A DNA stretch of 11,612 nt from Thermoplasmata archaeon (GCA_021802165.1 JAKAAU010000022.1:1-11612); one strand, 5' to 3'; shown: positions 1 through 6,211, counted from the first letter of the stretch. Numbers and translations are program-made. The notes: generated from the letters alone by a model not told the origin.

Positions 1-698
1 AGGTTTCTCTGTGCATTTTTTAGTTTCTTTTCTGACTTTCTCAAATATTTGGGTGGATCTGCTGGTTCATTATCTGTGGTTGCTATAAGTTTGATGAGAC
101 CTACATCTATTCCCACGGGATTATCAGGTAGCTCTGAATAATTCCTGTTCTCAGTGTTTTCTTCCACAATAAAGGTTGCAAAGTAGTTTTCTGCTTTATC
201 CTTTTTAATGGTTGCCTGTTTAATATTTCCCTTTATTTCCCTGTGCTTGAACATTCTTATTTCCCCGAGCTTGGAGAGAAATAGATGACCGTTATCCATT
301 ATCTTGAATCCAGACTGTGGGTATGTTATGGATTTATAGCTATTCCTTGATTTGAATCTCGGGAATCCTGCCTTAATCCTTTTCCCATTCTTCTTTTCCC
401 TTATTCTCCTGAAGAAGTTGTCATATGCCTTATCCAGCCTCCTTGCAACATCCTGCAATGCCAATGAATAAATTTCTCTATATTCAGGGAAATATTTCTT
501 CAATTCAGGTAGTTCATTCTGCTGTGATAGATAATTTACATTATTGCTTGAATGGAAATCCTTCTTCAATTCATATGCCATTTTTCTCTGTTCAAGCATT
601 GCATTGTATAATTTATATGATAAGTTCAGGATTGAATTGATTTTCTCAATCTGTTTCTTCTTCGGGTATATTCTGAATTTATAAGCTCTCAGTATCAT
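1..698 (-). CDS. tnpB: IS200/IS605-family TnpB, N-terminal part (runs off the left edge)
   Basis: TnpB is an RNA-guided nuclease carried by IS200/IS605 elements, where it cuts DNA using an omegaRNA made from the element's right end. I translated the minus strand from ATG at 698 and it stays open for 232 codons to the window edge. The start MILRAYKFRIYPKKKQ is the usual TnpB N-terminal beta strand and helix. Further on are SLALQDVARRLDKAYDNFF and GFPRFKSRNSYKSITYPQ (typical TnpB blocks), then VGIDVGLIKLIATTDN around residues 196-211, with the first RuvC catalytic Asp at about residue 198, followed by PPKYLRKSEKKLKNAQRN. The family is usually near 380-420 aa, so the second RuvC acid, zinc finger and third acid lie outside the window. 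No frameshift or stop is visible. No tnpA is present here. Whether the gene is still active cannot be judged from this part. Confidence 0.93.
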   Translation of the reverse strand, partial: MILRAYKFRIYPKKKQIEKINSILNLSYKLYNAMLEQRKMAYELKKDFHSSNNVNYLSQQNELPELKKYFPEYREIYSLALQDVARRLDKAYDNFFRRIREKKNGKRIKAGFPRFKSRNSYKSITYPQSGFKIMDNGHLFLSKLGEIRMFKHREIKGNIKQATIKKDKAENYFATFIVEENTENRNYSELPDNPVGIDVGLIKLIATTDNEPADPPKYLRKSEKKLKNAQRN

Positions 699-728
699 CT
701 TTTTTAGAATATATATGAATTTATTACC

Positions 729-736
729 TATAAAAT
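729..736 (+). promoter_or_regulatory. TATA box candidate for the small membrane protein
   Basis: TATAAAAT on the plus strand, about 55 nt ahead of the ATG at 789. Transcription would begin near 755-760 and the leader would contain part of the hairpin at 747-768. It sits in AT-rich sequence, so the call is tentative. Confidence 0.35.
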
Positions 737-742
737 TATGCT

Positions 743-784
743 CTCATCTCCTCCCTCACGGAAGGAGACTTCCCGCTTTAAGGT
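743..784 (-). mobile_element. TnpB-element end / omegaRNA-like hairpin
   Basis: Read on the minus strand this stretch is AAAGCGGGAAG followed by a 9-bp hairpin, TCTCCTTCC-GTGA-GGGAGGAGA (plus coordinates 747-768), then TGAGAG. One pair is a U-G wobble in minus-strand RNA but a C-A mismatch in plus-strand RNA, so the structure favours the minus strand, the strand of the neighbouring tnpB. The layout GCGGGAAG, hairpin, GGAGGAGa resembles the omegaRNA 3' end at the right end of many tnpB elements (from memory). It lies upstream, not downstream, of the tnpB start at 698, so it is either the left-end hairpin of that element or the right end of a second element now lost. The sequence does not decide between these. 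Confidence 0.5.
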
Positions 785-788
785 TAAA

Positions 789-1064
789 ATGGAAACTATA
801 GAAAATAACGAAAAACAGAGAGAGGAAAAGGAGCCAAAATGCAGGAGTGAATCGGGGATAAAGGCATTTGTCATAATAATGACTGGAATTACCATTATCA
901 CGGCAGCACTTACATCGGGAACATACAGTGGTTATGATCCGAATGGTAATTCTGTTGCCATAACGGGTTTCTTTGTCATAGTGACAATAATCATGACTGC
1001 TGTGTGGTACCGTACGAAATATAATAATTATGCATACAACCCTAATAAAAAAGGCAAAAAATAA
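789..1064 (+). CDS. small two-helix membrane protein, function unknown
   Basis: A 91-residue protein that I do not recognise. Residues 1-23 are charged and rich in Glu/Lys/Arg (METIENNEKQREEKEPK). They are followed by a hydrophobic helix at about 24-43 (IKAFVIIMTGITIITAAL), a short polar loop with SGYDPNGN, a second helix at about 55-73 (VAITGFFVIVTIIMTAVW) and a basic tail ending in NKKGKK. This is a two-pass inner-membrane hairpin. The reading frame is open further upstream to 738, but that extension would translate the TnpB-element hairpin and contributes an unlikely Ser/Pro/Arg-rich stretch, so I start at the ATG at 789, preceded by AAGGT at 780-784. T-runs follow the stop codon. The N-terminus may have been reshaped when a mobile element inserted next to it. 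Confidence 0.6.
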   Translation: METIENNEKQREEKEPKCRSESGIKAFVIIMTGITIITAALTSGTYSGYDPNGNSVAITGFFVIVTIIMTAVWYRTKYNNYAYNPNKKGKK

Positions 1065-1088
1065 TTTTTATCTTTAATTTGTTTTTTT
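1065..1088 (+). terminator. T-run terminator candidate
   Basis: Immediately after the TAA at 1062-1064 come five T residues (1065-1069) and then seven (1082-1088). Archaeal RNA polymerase commonly terminates in such T-tracts without a hairpin. This would separate the small membrane gene from the M20 gene. Confidence 0.5.
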
Positions 1089-1179
1089 ATATTTATAATA
1101 CGAGATCTCAGCAATTATATATGATTAATATCACTATAAAGGCATAATAACATATTCTTAGAGCGTATCTGTTAATTTA

Positions 1180-1194
1180 CCAGTTTTAAACTGG
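1180..1194. promoter_or_regulatory. perfect inverted repeat upstream of the M20 TATA box (operator candidate)
   Basis: CCAGTTT-T-AAACTGG, two 7-bp arms around a single central base, ends one base before the AT-rich box at 1195-1207. That is where BRE and activator or repressor contacts fall in archaeal promoters. A dimeric regulator binding here would sit directly on the pre-initiation complex site. Confidence 0.5.
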
Positions 1195-1207
1195 AATAAT
1201 TAATATG
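1195..1207 (+). promoter_or_regulatory. TATA box of the M20 amidohydrolase gene
   Basis: AATAATTAATATG, centred about 27 nt ahead of the ATG at 1228 with no Shine-Dalgarno sequence between them. This is the arrangement expected of a leaderless archaeal transcript. Confidence 0.55.
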
Positions 1208-1227
1208 CCATATTGAATTGATTGCAT

Positions 1228-2370
1228 ATGGAAATAAAGGAGTATATATTACAGATAAGAGAGTATTTTCATGAATACCCTGAAGTGAGCTTCAAGGAGT
1301 ATAAGACAGCGGATAAAATTGAGGAAGAGCTGAAAGCAATGGGGCTTACCCCTAAAAGAATAACTGAAACGGGAATAATAGCAGATATTAAGGGAAAAGG
1401 AAACAAAACAGTGGCAATAAGGGCGGATATAGATGCCTTACCTGTTACAGAGGAAAATAGGGTACCATATGTTTCTAGAAATGAGGGTGTGATGCATGCC
1501 TGTGGACATGATACACACATGGCAATGCTTCTGGGTGCAGCCAGAATGCTTATTGCTGATAAGGAAAAATTAAATGGGAATATAAGGCTTATATTCCAGC
1601 CAGCAGAGGAGCTTCCCCCTGGTGGCGCAATAGATATGATAAAAAACGGTGCACTGGAAAATGTTGACTATATCATAGGGCAGCACATAATGGGATCGGT
1701 TCCAGCTGGACATGTGGCAATATTCTATAAGGAGATGATGGCAAATGCAGATGAATTTGATATTACAGTGCATGGCAAAGGTGGGCACGGATCCGCTCCA
1801 CAGGATGCAATAGATGCCGTATATATTACTGCACACCTCATAGAAATGCTGAATACAATAGTTTCAAGGGAAATTGATCCGAGGGACCCGGCAGTCATAA
1901 CAGTAGGAACAGTAAATACAGGATACAGATATAATATAATAGCAGCACATTCCAGGCTGACAGGCACCGTGAGAACCTTCAGCCTTGAAGTACAGGCAAA
2001 GATTATAAAAAGAATAAAAGACATTTTAGAGGGTTTAAAATTAACATACGGGATAGAATATGAGTATGAATACAAGAAAGGATATCCAGTGCTGATTAAC
2101 GATGAAAAAGTAGCCAGATACATAGAAGAAACTGCAGAGAAAATTATTGGAAATGAGAATATAGATCATCCAAAGCCTGATATGGGTGGCGAAGATTTCG
2201 CTTACTATCTTCAGAAAATACCGGGAGCGTACTATTTCTTCGGTGCCAGCAATGTTAAAAAAGGGATAAATTCACCGAATCATTCCCCTACATTTGATGT
2301 GGATGAAGACCAGCTCTATACAGGAGCCAGAATCCTGAAAGAGACTGCAATGAATATCCTTAATAAATAA
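1228..2370 (+). CDS. M20 family amidohydrolase (N-acyl-amino acid hydrolase / aminoacylase type)
   Basis: A dinuclear-metal hydrolase of the M20D group, which removes acyl or other groups from amino-acid amides (hippurate, N-acetyl and IAA-amino acid hydrolases). The exact substrate cannot be read from the sequence. At 380 aa it is full length. Metal-site motifs are all present: HACGHD at 90-95 (Cys92, His94), QPAEE with Glu127/Glu128, GQHIMG with His153, the dimerisation-domain motif GGHGSAP at 185-191, MGGEDFAYYL at 319-328, and NHSPTFDVDED with His352. The tail is the usual helix TGARILKETAMNIL. An upstream TTG at 1222 would add two residues, but the ATG at 1228 lies about 27 nt from the TATA box and starts at the normal family position (MEIKEYILQIREYFHEYPEVSF). 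A regulatory palindrome precedes the promoter. Probably cytoplasmic, since no signal peptide is seen. Confidence 0.93.
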   Translation: MEIKEYILQIREYFHEYPEVSFKEYKTADKIEEELKAMGLTPKRITETGIIADIKGKGNKTVAIRADIDALPVTEENRVPYVSRNEGVMHACGHDTHMAMLLGAARMLIADKEKLNGNIRLIFQPAEELPPGGAIDMIKNGALENVDYIIGQHIMGSVPAGHVAIFYKEMMANADEFDITVHGKGGHGSAPQDAIDAVYITAHLIEMLNTIVSREIDPRDPAVITVGTVNTGYRYNIIAAHSRLTGTVRTFSLEVQAKIIKRIKDILEGLKLTYGIEYEYEYKKGYPVLINDEKVARYIEETAEKIIGNENIDHPKPDMGGEDFAYYLQKIPGAYYFFGASNVKKGINSPNHSPTFDVDEDQLYTGARILKETAMNILNK

Positions 2371-2449
2371 CGTTCTTTTTCTATATTTATTTAAATACTT
2401 TTGCAGGTTAAATAAAAATTTTTAGGCTAGGCATATAATTTGGATTAAA

Positions 2450-2457
2450 TTTATTTA
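2450..2457 (+). promoter_or_regulatory. TATA box candidate for the gene at 2482
   Basis: TTTATTTA about 28 nt ahead of the ATG at 2482, with no Shine-Dalgarno sequence in between, fits leaderless transcription. A second AT-rich block (2466-2478) lies too close to the start to serve. Confidence 0.4.
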
Positions 2458-2481
2458 CTTTGAAATTATAAAATATATGAA

Positions 2482-3084
2482 ATGCCCGAAGAAATGTACA
2501 CATATTCCGATCATAAAATTACGGGAGAAAATGGATTCTCTGCTGAGATTATACCAGGAAATCACTGGAAGGAAATCTCTATTGAGGACAGCATCAACGT
2601 AAAACTGTCACTGGAAAATGGAGTTTATATAATCAGGCATAATTTTCTTGAAGAGGGATATGTCAGGAAGAATTCAGCTATGGAATATGAAGGAAATAAT
2701 TTCATAATTGATCCTCAGGGATTGAAGAATTTAAACTCTAACAAAATAAATTTTGATATTACTTCTGGAGATGAGCATGTAGCCTTCATTAACGTTTTTA
2801 GAAAGGAAATAAATATAGATCTGGATGAGCCTAAATATATTATTCCAGTGATAATTTATATTGCAGTACTTTCAAGACGATTGAAGATTTTTGGGGGTAA
2901 GGTTCATGTGAAAAATTGGTCTGGGCCCTTGTTGAGCTTATCTGTGTCCATGTTTGGAGGTCTTATCACAACAGGTGGGTTGAATATGGGAAAAACAGAG
3001 CAATTAATTCTTCTCCTGGTTCCAATTGCGGCTTTAACAATTAGTTTGTTTTATTATATTTTAAGAAGAGGCAAACTGTTTTAG
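2482..3084 (+). CDS. unknown protein with C-terminal membrane hairpin
   Basis: A 200-aa protein I cannot place in a family. Residues 1-115 look soluble and rich in beta-strand (alternating patterns such as INVKLSLENGVYIIRHNF and NFIIDPQGLKNLNSNKINFDI). Residues 119-131 (YIIPVIIYIAVLS) are a short hydrophobic stretch that could be a re-entrant or buried strand. Residues about 148-168 and 173-194 (EQLILLLVPIAALTISLFYYIL) form two convincing transmembrane helices ending in the basic RRGKLF. The protein is therefore probably anchored by its C-terminus, with the N-terminal domain on one face of the membrane. It lies 111 nt after the M20 gene and 41 nt before the racemase gene, all on one strand, but AT boxes precede each start, so a shared transcript is not certain. 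Confidence 0.7.
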   Translation: MPEEMYTYSDHKITGENGFSAEIIPGNHWKEISIEDSINVKLSLENGVYIIRHNFLEEGYVRKNSAMEYEGNNFIIDPQGLKNLNSNKINFDITSGDEHVAFINVFRKEINIDLDEPKYIIPVIIYIAVLSRRLKIFGGKVHVKNWSGPLLSLSVSMFGGLITTGGLNMGKTEQLILLLVPIAALTISLFYYILRRGKLF

Positions 3085-3096
3085 ATTTATCCCAAA

Positions 3097-3105
3097 CTAT
3101 TTAAG
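3097..3105 (+). promoter_or_regulatory. TATA box candidate for the proline racemase-family gene
   Basis: CTATTTAAG centred about 25 nt ahead of the ATG at 3126, with no Shine-Dalgarno sequence in the gap. It fits a leaderless start even though the previous gene ends only 41 nt away. Confidence 0.45.
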
Positions 3106-3125
3106 AAATCAATAATTGCAATATC

Positions 3126-4118
3126 ATGGCCTTTAAATCTGAATTAACACTGGATGTTATAGATACGCATACTGAAGGCGAACCTACACGCATAATTTTC
3201 TGGAACAGCATACCTAAAAACTTGCCGGATGCATTATCTGTAAGAAATTATTTTATTCAACACTACGACTATATAAGAACTACACTATTGCAGGAGCCCA
3301 GAGGGCATAAGGATCAGTTCGGGGCTGTACTACTTCCACCTGTTAACCCTGGAAGCGATTACACGGTAATATATCCAACAACGGATTCATATCTGGATAT
3401 GTGCGGGCATGCCACAATAGGTATTAGCACTGCACTTGTTGCACTTGGATATGTTCAGTTTGAAGGCAGTGAAAAAGTGCTTACCTATGATACTGTGGCT
3501 GGTACTGTCAAGGCAAGGGTAAAAGTAGAAAACGGAGAACCGGTTTCCGTATCCATAGTGGATGTGAAATCCTATTTTGTAAAAAAAATAGATATAGACA
3601 TTGAGGGAAAAATTGTACCGGTACATATCTCATATGGCGGTAATTTCTATGCTATAGTGGAATCTGATTCAATAGGAGTTGATGTTGATCCAGAAAATAT
3701 AGACAAACTTCTGGAATATGGTAAAATTATCAGGGAGAAATCAAGTAAGACAATACAGGAAATCTACCCTAATAGTACCAAAAATCTGAAGCCGTTGGCT
3801 ATGATTACTGACAGCAGGCATGATTACCGTGCAATTGTTACCTTTGCAGGGAACAGCTTTGACAGGTCTCCATGCGGCACCGGTACGGCTGCAAGGGCTG
3901 CACTGCTCGTCCATGATGGGAAGCTGGATGTAAACGGCCAGTACACAAATGAGTCCATTATAGGATCCAGATTTAAATGCAGGATAATTTCCTCCGAGAA
4001 GGTTAATGGAAATATTATCATAGTGCCGGAGATTACCGGAAGAGCATGGATTACCCAGCTGTGCAAAGTTATTGTTAACCCGGAGGACCCGTTAAAACAC
4101 GGATTCCTTGTGCAATGA
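3126..4118 (+). CDS. proline racemase family protein (proline racemase / hydroxyproline 2-epimerase)
   Basis: A cofactor-independent amino-acid racemase or epimerase that uses two cysteines as a thiolate/thiol pair to invert the alpha-carbon of proline or 4-hydroxyproline. At 330 aa it is full length. Family motifs are in order: DTHTEGEPTR at 13-22, EPRGH at 57-61, MCGHATIGI with Cys93 and His95, GGNFYA at 171-176, and DRSPCGTGT with Asp246 and Cys250. Both catalytic Cys are kept, so it should be a racemase/epimerase and not a trans-3-hydroxyproline dehydratase, which has Thr at the second site in this family. Proline versus hydroxyproline cannot be separated by eye. No Prd-type reductase genes or hydroxyproline-catabolic genes are nearby. 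The stop overlaps the ATG of a 29-codon frame (ATGA at 4115-4118), hinting that a coupled downstream gene once followed. Confidence 0.93.
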   Translation: MAFKSELTLDVIDTHTEGEPTRIIFWNSIPKNLPDALSVRNYFIQHYDYIRTTLLQEPRGHKDQFGAVLLPPVNPGSDYTVIYPTTDSYLDMCGHATIGISTALVALGYVQFEGSEKVLTYDTVAGTVKARVKVENGEPVSVSIVDVKSYFVKKIDIDIEGKIVPVHISYGGNFYAIVESDSIGVDVDPENIDKLLEYGKIIREKSSKTIQEIYPNSTKNLKPLAMITDSRHDYRAIVTFAGNSFDRSPCGTGTAARAALLVHDGKLDVNGQYTNESIIGSRFKCRIISSEKVNGNIIIVPEITGRAWITQLCKVIVNPEDPLKHGFLVQ

Positions 4119-4204
4119 CAGGAATTGCCAGTAAAAATATTATAGATGTTAAATGCGACAGTGGAAATATTATTATACATATAAAATCGGCACACCCAGT
4201 GTAA
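4115..4204 (+). CDS. 29-codon frame overlapping the racemase stop, possible gene remnant
   Basis: The ATG at 4115 shares ATGA with the racemase stop, the classic translational-coupling layout. It reads MTGIASKNIIDVKCDSGN and stops with TAA at 4204. It is too short to assign; the pattern of alternating hydrophobics suggests a beta strand. It could be a genuine micro-protein, the stub of a deleted operon partner, or chance. Nothing past the stop continues a recognisable protein in the same frame. Confidence 0.2.
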   Translation: MTGIASKNIIDVKCDSGNIIIHIKSAHPV

Positions 4205-4444
4205 CCCAATAACAACACTGTAGTCCATTAGAAAAAAATATCAATCTGCACAAGACAGGGTATCTAACTTAACTAAAACTCTACTATTTTTCACCGTATA
4301 ATTCAAACCTCCTGCCTTATTGCCAAAATTATATTGCATCAGAGTGTTTAATATTTTTTGGTATTTTCATAATATCTGGAAATATACAATCTTCCATATT
4401 CTATGAAATAAGTGTGTTTTGGTAGTAATATTTGAGTGTGTAAG
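4205..4444. other. intergenic stretch without supported genes
   Basis: AT-rich spacer between the racemase and the 3' end of vapC1. On the minus strand a 22-codon frame (4329-4397, starting MEDCIFPDIMKIPKN) is the only ORF of note. It has no convincing promoter or Shine-Dalgarno sequence, and I see no repeat, tRNA or strong hairpin. Confidence 0.4.
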
Positions 4445-4885
4445 TTATAACACTGTTTCAATGCCGAGCGTTTTGGCAATAGTGTTAAGTTCAACATCAG
4501 CGGTAAAAAATTTATCTCCTTTTGCTTCTATACAGGTTTCCAGTTGGATGGCGTCTACTATATAGACATGTTGCTCAAAAACCACTTTTATAGCCTTTCT
4601 GATTATCTGGTTCGTAACGGGAAATATTTCAACAGAATTAGAACGTTCAAGAACATTTAGCTCTCTTAACATTGCCTGAAACAGATGCCTGGCATCAAGC
4701 CCAAATTTTCTCGCATACTTATCAAAAACAACAGCAGCTTCACCGAGATTGATTTCAGATATGCAAAAGACAGTTTCCCCTTGATGCGCAAGCTGAAAAT
4801 AACTATCTATTATATCAGTGCCCTCCTCATTAACATATCTTTTAACCAGAATGCTGGTATCAAGATAAATTCGAGTTTCTTTCAT
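4445..4885 (-). CDS. vapC: VapC-type PIN-domain toxin
   Basis: A PIN-domain ribonuclease, the toxin of a type II VapBC module; family members cut specific RNAs, often tRNA or rRNA, with Mg2+. At 146 aa it is full length. The acidic metal site is complete: Asp9 in IYLDTSILVKRY, Glu44 in ISEINLGEA, Asp111 in YIVDAIQLETC, and Asp130 in FFTADVELN. The start at 4885 is fixed by the short distance to Asp9 and lies 26 nt inside the end of vapB1, so the two are translationally coupled with the antitoxin first. No Shine-Dalgarno sequence is needed with such an overlap. With all catalytic residues present the toxin is probably active. Confidence 0.92.
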   Translation of the reverse strand: MKETRIYLDTSILVKRYVNEEGTDIIDSYFQLAHQGETVFCISEINLGEAAVVFDKYARKFGLDARHLFQAMLRELNVLERSNSVEIFPVTNQIIRKAIKVVFEQHVYIVDAIQLETCIEAKGDKFFTADVELNTIAKTLGIETVL

Positions 4886-5144
4886 TTCTCATTTCCCTGA
4901 TTTGTGTCTCTGATTGAACTTTTCCGGTGAGATTGGGTCTGTTCTTCTTTATATCCTCTGGACTTATATATCTGCAGTCAAGTCCCAGTTCATTACATAT
5001 ATCTTCAATAATCTCTGATGAGGAAAGACTTCTAAGAGATTTTTCAATATAATCACTTAAAGTTTTTCCCCTTTTTAATAAAACTACCTTCGCATTATTC
5101 ACCACCGGCTTATCCACCGATACTGTTATTTTAGTTTTAACCAT
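4860..5144 (-). CDS. vapB: VapB-type antitoxin of the vapC at 4445-4885
   Basis: The 94-aa partner of the adjacent PIN toxin. The N-terminus MVKTKITVSVD, then a helix (KPVVNNAKVVLLKRG) and a second helix (TLSDYIEKSLRSL), has the strand-helix-helix outline of ribbon-helix-helix DNA-binding antitoxins. Residues 44-94 (EIIEDICNELGLDCRYISPEDI to the end) should be the toxin-binding tail. The gene precedes and overlaps vapC1 by 26 nt, the normal order. A TATA-like ATTTAATA (minus strand, 5168-5175) centred about 27 nt before the ATG suggests a leaderless transcript, and the dyad at 5155-5170 on that promoter is a likely autorepression site. A decayed relative of this gene lies at 5257-5481. Confidence 0.85.
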   Translation of the reverse strand: MVKTKITVSVDKPVVNNAKVVLLKRGKTLSDYIEKSLRSLSSSEIIEDICNELGLDCRYISPEDIKKNRPNLTGKVQSETQIREMRNERNSNLS

Positions 5145-5154
5145 ATAGCCGTAT

Positions 5155-5170
5155 ATACAGCTTCCTGTAT
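5155..5170. promoter_or_regulatory. inverted repeat in the vapB1 promoter (operator candidate)
   Basis: ATACAG-CTTC-CTGTAT, two perfect 6-bp arms. It spans the region from just downstream of the vapB1 TATA box (5168-5175) to about 11 nt before the start codon, so binding would block transcription. The left side is embedded in TATATACAG (5152-5160), which recurs at 5198-5206 in the same orientation, a possible second half-site 46 bp away. Confidence 0.5.
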
Positions 5171-5256
5171 TAAATCTTTCTGTAGAATATTAGTTTTTAT
5201 ATACAGACGATAGAAAAGTAGCTATATTATCCAGAAAATACAATACATTTGTTTTC

Positions 5257-5481
5257 CAGCTATCTATGTGCATAGAAATTTAAGTTTCTGCAACTTCTCA
5301 CTGCCCGAATTTTTATCTCTGATTGAACTTCCCAGGTGAGATTGAATATGTTTCTTATGTCATCTTGACTTACATATTCGCAGTTAGGATCTAATTCAAT
5401 ACATATATCCCCAATAATTTTAGATGGAGGTTCTATAGGATTTTTAATATAATTATTCGAGATTTTTCTCTTTTTAGCCAC
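5257..5481 (-). pseudogene. decayed vapB copy with a trace of vapC (tandem duplication remnant)
   Basis: The 73-codon frame 5260-5481 (GTG start) is a diverged, truncated copy of the neighbouring VapB. Compare IIGDICIELDPNCEYVSQDDI and FNLTWEVQSEIKIRAVR with IIEDICNELGLDCRYISPEDI and PNLTGKVQSETQIREMR. The copy is three codons shorter and lacks the N-terminal strand and most of the first helix of the ribbon-helix-helix domain. DNA similarity continues past the antitoxin tail into the first codons of vapC: TCGAGTTTCTTTCATTTCTC near 4871-4890 matches TTAAGTTTCTGCAACTTCTC near 5279-5298. There the toxin ATG is lost, the alignment needs indels, and the remaining toxin is absent. It is therefore a dead remnant of a second vapBC copy, although the truncated product could still be made and bind VapC1. 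Confidence 0.75.
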
Positions 5482-5500
5482 AAGTAAGTCACCAAAAAGT

Positions 5501-5521
5501 TAATATTATGTTTAAACATAA
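5501..5521 (+). promoter_or_regulatory. TATA box plus 16-bp perfect palindrome at the plus-strand vapBC promoter
   Basis: TAATATTA (5501-5508) lies about 24 nt ahead of the chosen antitoxin ATG at 5529. It overlaps TTATGTTTAAACATAA (5506-5521), a perfect palindrome of 16 bp centred at 5513/5514, between the TATA box and the transcription start. This is the expected place for antitoxin autorepression. Confidence 0.55.
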
Positions 5522-5528
5522 ACAGAAT

Positions 5529-5741
5529 ATGTTCAAAACCATAACTATAAAAAAGGCGGTTTATGATGAACTAATTAAGGTCAAACAACCGGATGAGAGC
5601 TTCAGTGAATTGCTTGATAGGCTGGTACAATCGAAAGATAAGGGGGATGTTCTTTTATCACTTAGAGGCAGTATAAATTTTACAGATAAAGAAGCAATGT
5701 TAAGGGAAAGTCAGGAAAGACGTTGGGAGAGAAGAATATGA
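5529..5741 (+). CDS. vapB: VapB-type antitoxin (DUF217 / VapB_antitox-like)
   Basis: A 70-aa antitoxin. The start MFKTITIKKAVYDELIKVKQPDESFSELLDRLVQ follows the pattern of the archaeal VapB/DUF217 family (KTITI strand, helix, then ESFS-LL-RL helix). The charged tail (EAMLRESQERRWERRI) should bind the toxin. An in-frame ATG at 5508 would add seven residues, but that codon is part of the operator palindrome and the family normally begins right at the KTITI strand, so I choose 5529. The stop shares ATGA with the vapC start at 5738. It is unrelated to the minus-strand VapB at 4860-5144, so the two modules have different origins and should not cross-neutralise strongly. Confidence 0.85.
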   Translation: MFKTITIKKAVYDELIKVKQPDESFSELLDRLVQSKDKGDVLLSLRGSINFTDKEAMLRESQERRWERRI

Positions 5742-6115
5742 TAATGATTGATACAGATGTTATAATTGAGATTGTGGATAAAGAGTCAGTAAAGGGTGAG
5801 GAACTCATGAACAGAATTATCAATTCTGGTGAAACTTATTTTACCTCTTCCATCAATTTTCATGAGTTAATGTATGGTATACATAAATATTCAAAGGATA
5901 AGGAGCAAATCCACGGGATTCCAGTAATAAATTATACTAAAGAAGATGCGAATTTATCCTCCAACCTGGAAATATTTGCAGAAAATAATGGAAAAGCTGT
6001 TCCCAGAATGGATGCGATGATAGCTTCGGTAGCTATCAACAATAATAGTAATTTATTAACACTTGATAATCACTTTAAAATCTTTACGGAGGTAGGCCTT
6101 AAATTATTTGATTAA
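5738..6115 (+). CDS. vapC: VapC-type PIN-domain toxin
   Basis: The 125-aa PIN toxin paired with the antitoxin ahead of it (ATGA overlap). Catalytic acids are visible at Asp5 (MIMIDTDVIIEI), Glu43 (INFHELMYGI), Asp92 (VPRMDAMIASVA) and Asp110 (LLTLDNHFKIF). The frame is open back to a TTG at 5723, but ATG 5738 puts the first Asp at the usual residue 5-7. The segment between the second and third acids (GIHKYSKDKEQIHGIPVINYTKEDA) is rather short, lacking part of the helix found in most PIN toxins; the acids remain, so activity is still likely. Five T residues follow the stop (6116-6120). The gene converges with the ATPase gene, with a 96-nt gap. Confidence 0.9.
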   Translation: MIMIDTDVIIEIVDKESVKGEELMNRIINSGETYFTSSINFHELMYGIHKYSKDKEQIHGIPVINYTKEDANLSSNLEIFAENNGKAVPRMDAMIASVAINNNSNLLTLDNHFKIFTEVGLKLFD

Positions 6116-6211
6116 TTTTTAAATCTACTGGATGGCTATCAAAATTTAAACGTCGTCCATCAATATATTATTGCCTGTATACTTTATACATCAGCCCGTT
6201 GTTCTAAATGA

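Noticed and set aside
738..788. Upstream extension of the small membrane protein to ATG 738
   Set aside because: It would translate the TnpB-element hairpin, and the added residues look unlike the rest of the protein; ATG 789 is in frame and better placed.
1725..2123. 132-codon minus-strand frame inside the M20 gene
   Set aside because: It is a shadow of a gene with all family motifs intact; its product is a low-quality Ser/Ile-rich sequence.
6116..6211. Weak inverted repeat GATGG/CCATC between vapC and the ATPase gene
   Set aside because: Arms of five bases with a long loop are expected by chance in this length of AT-rich DNA.
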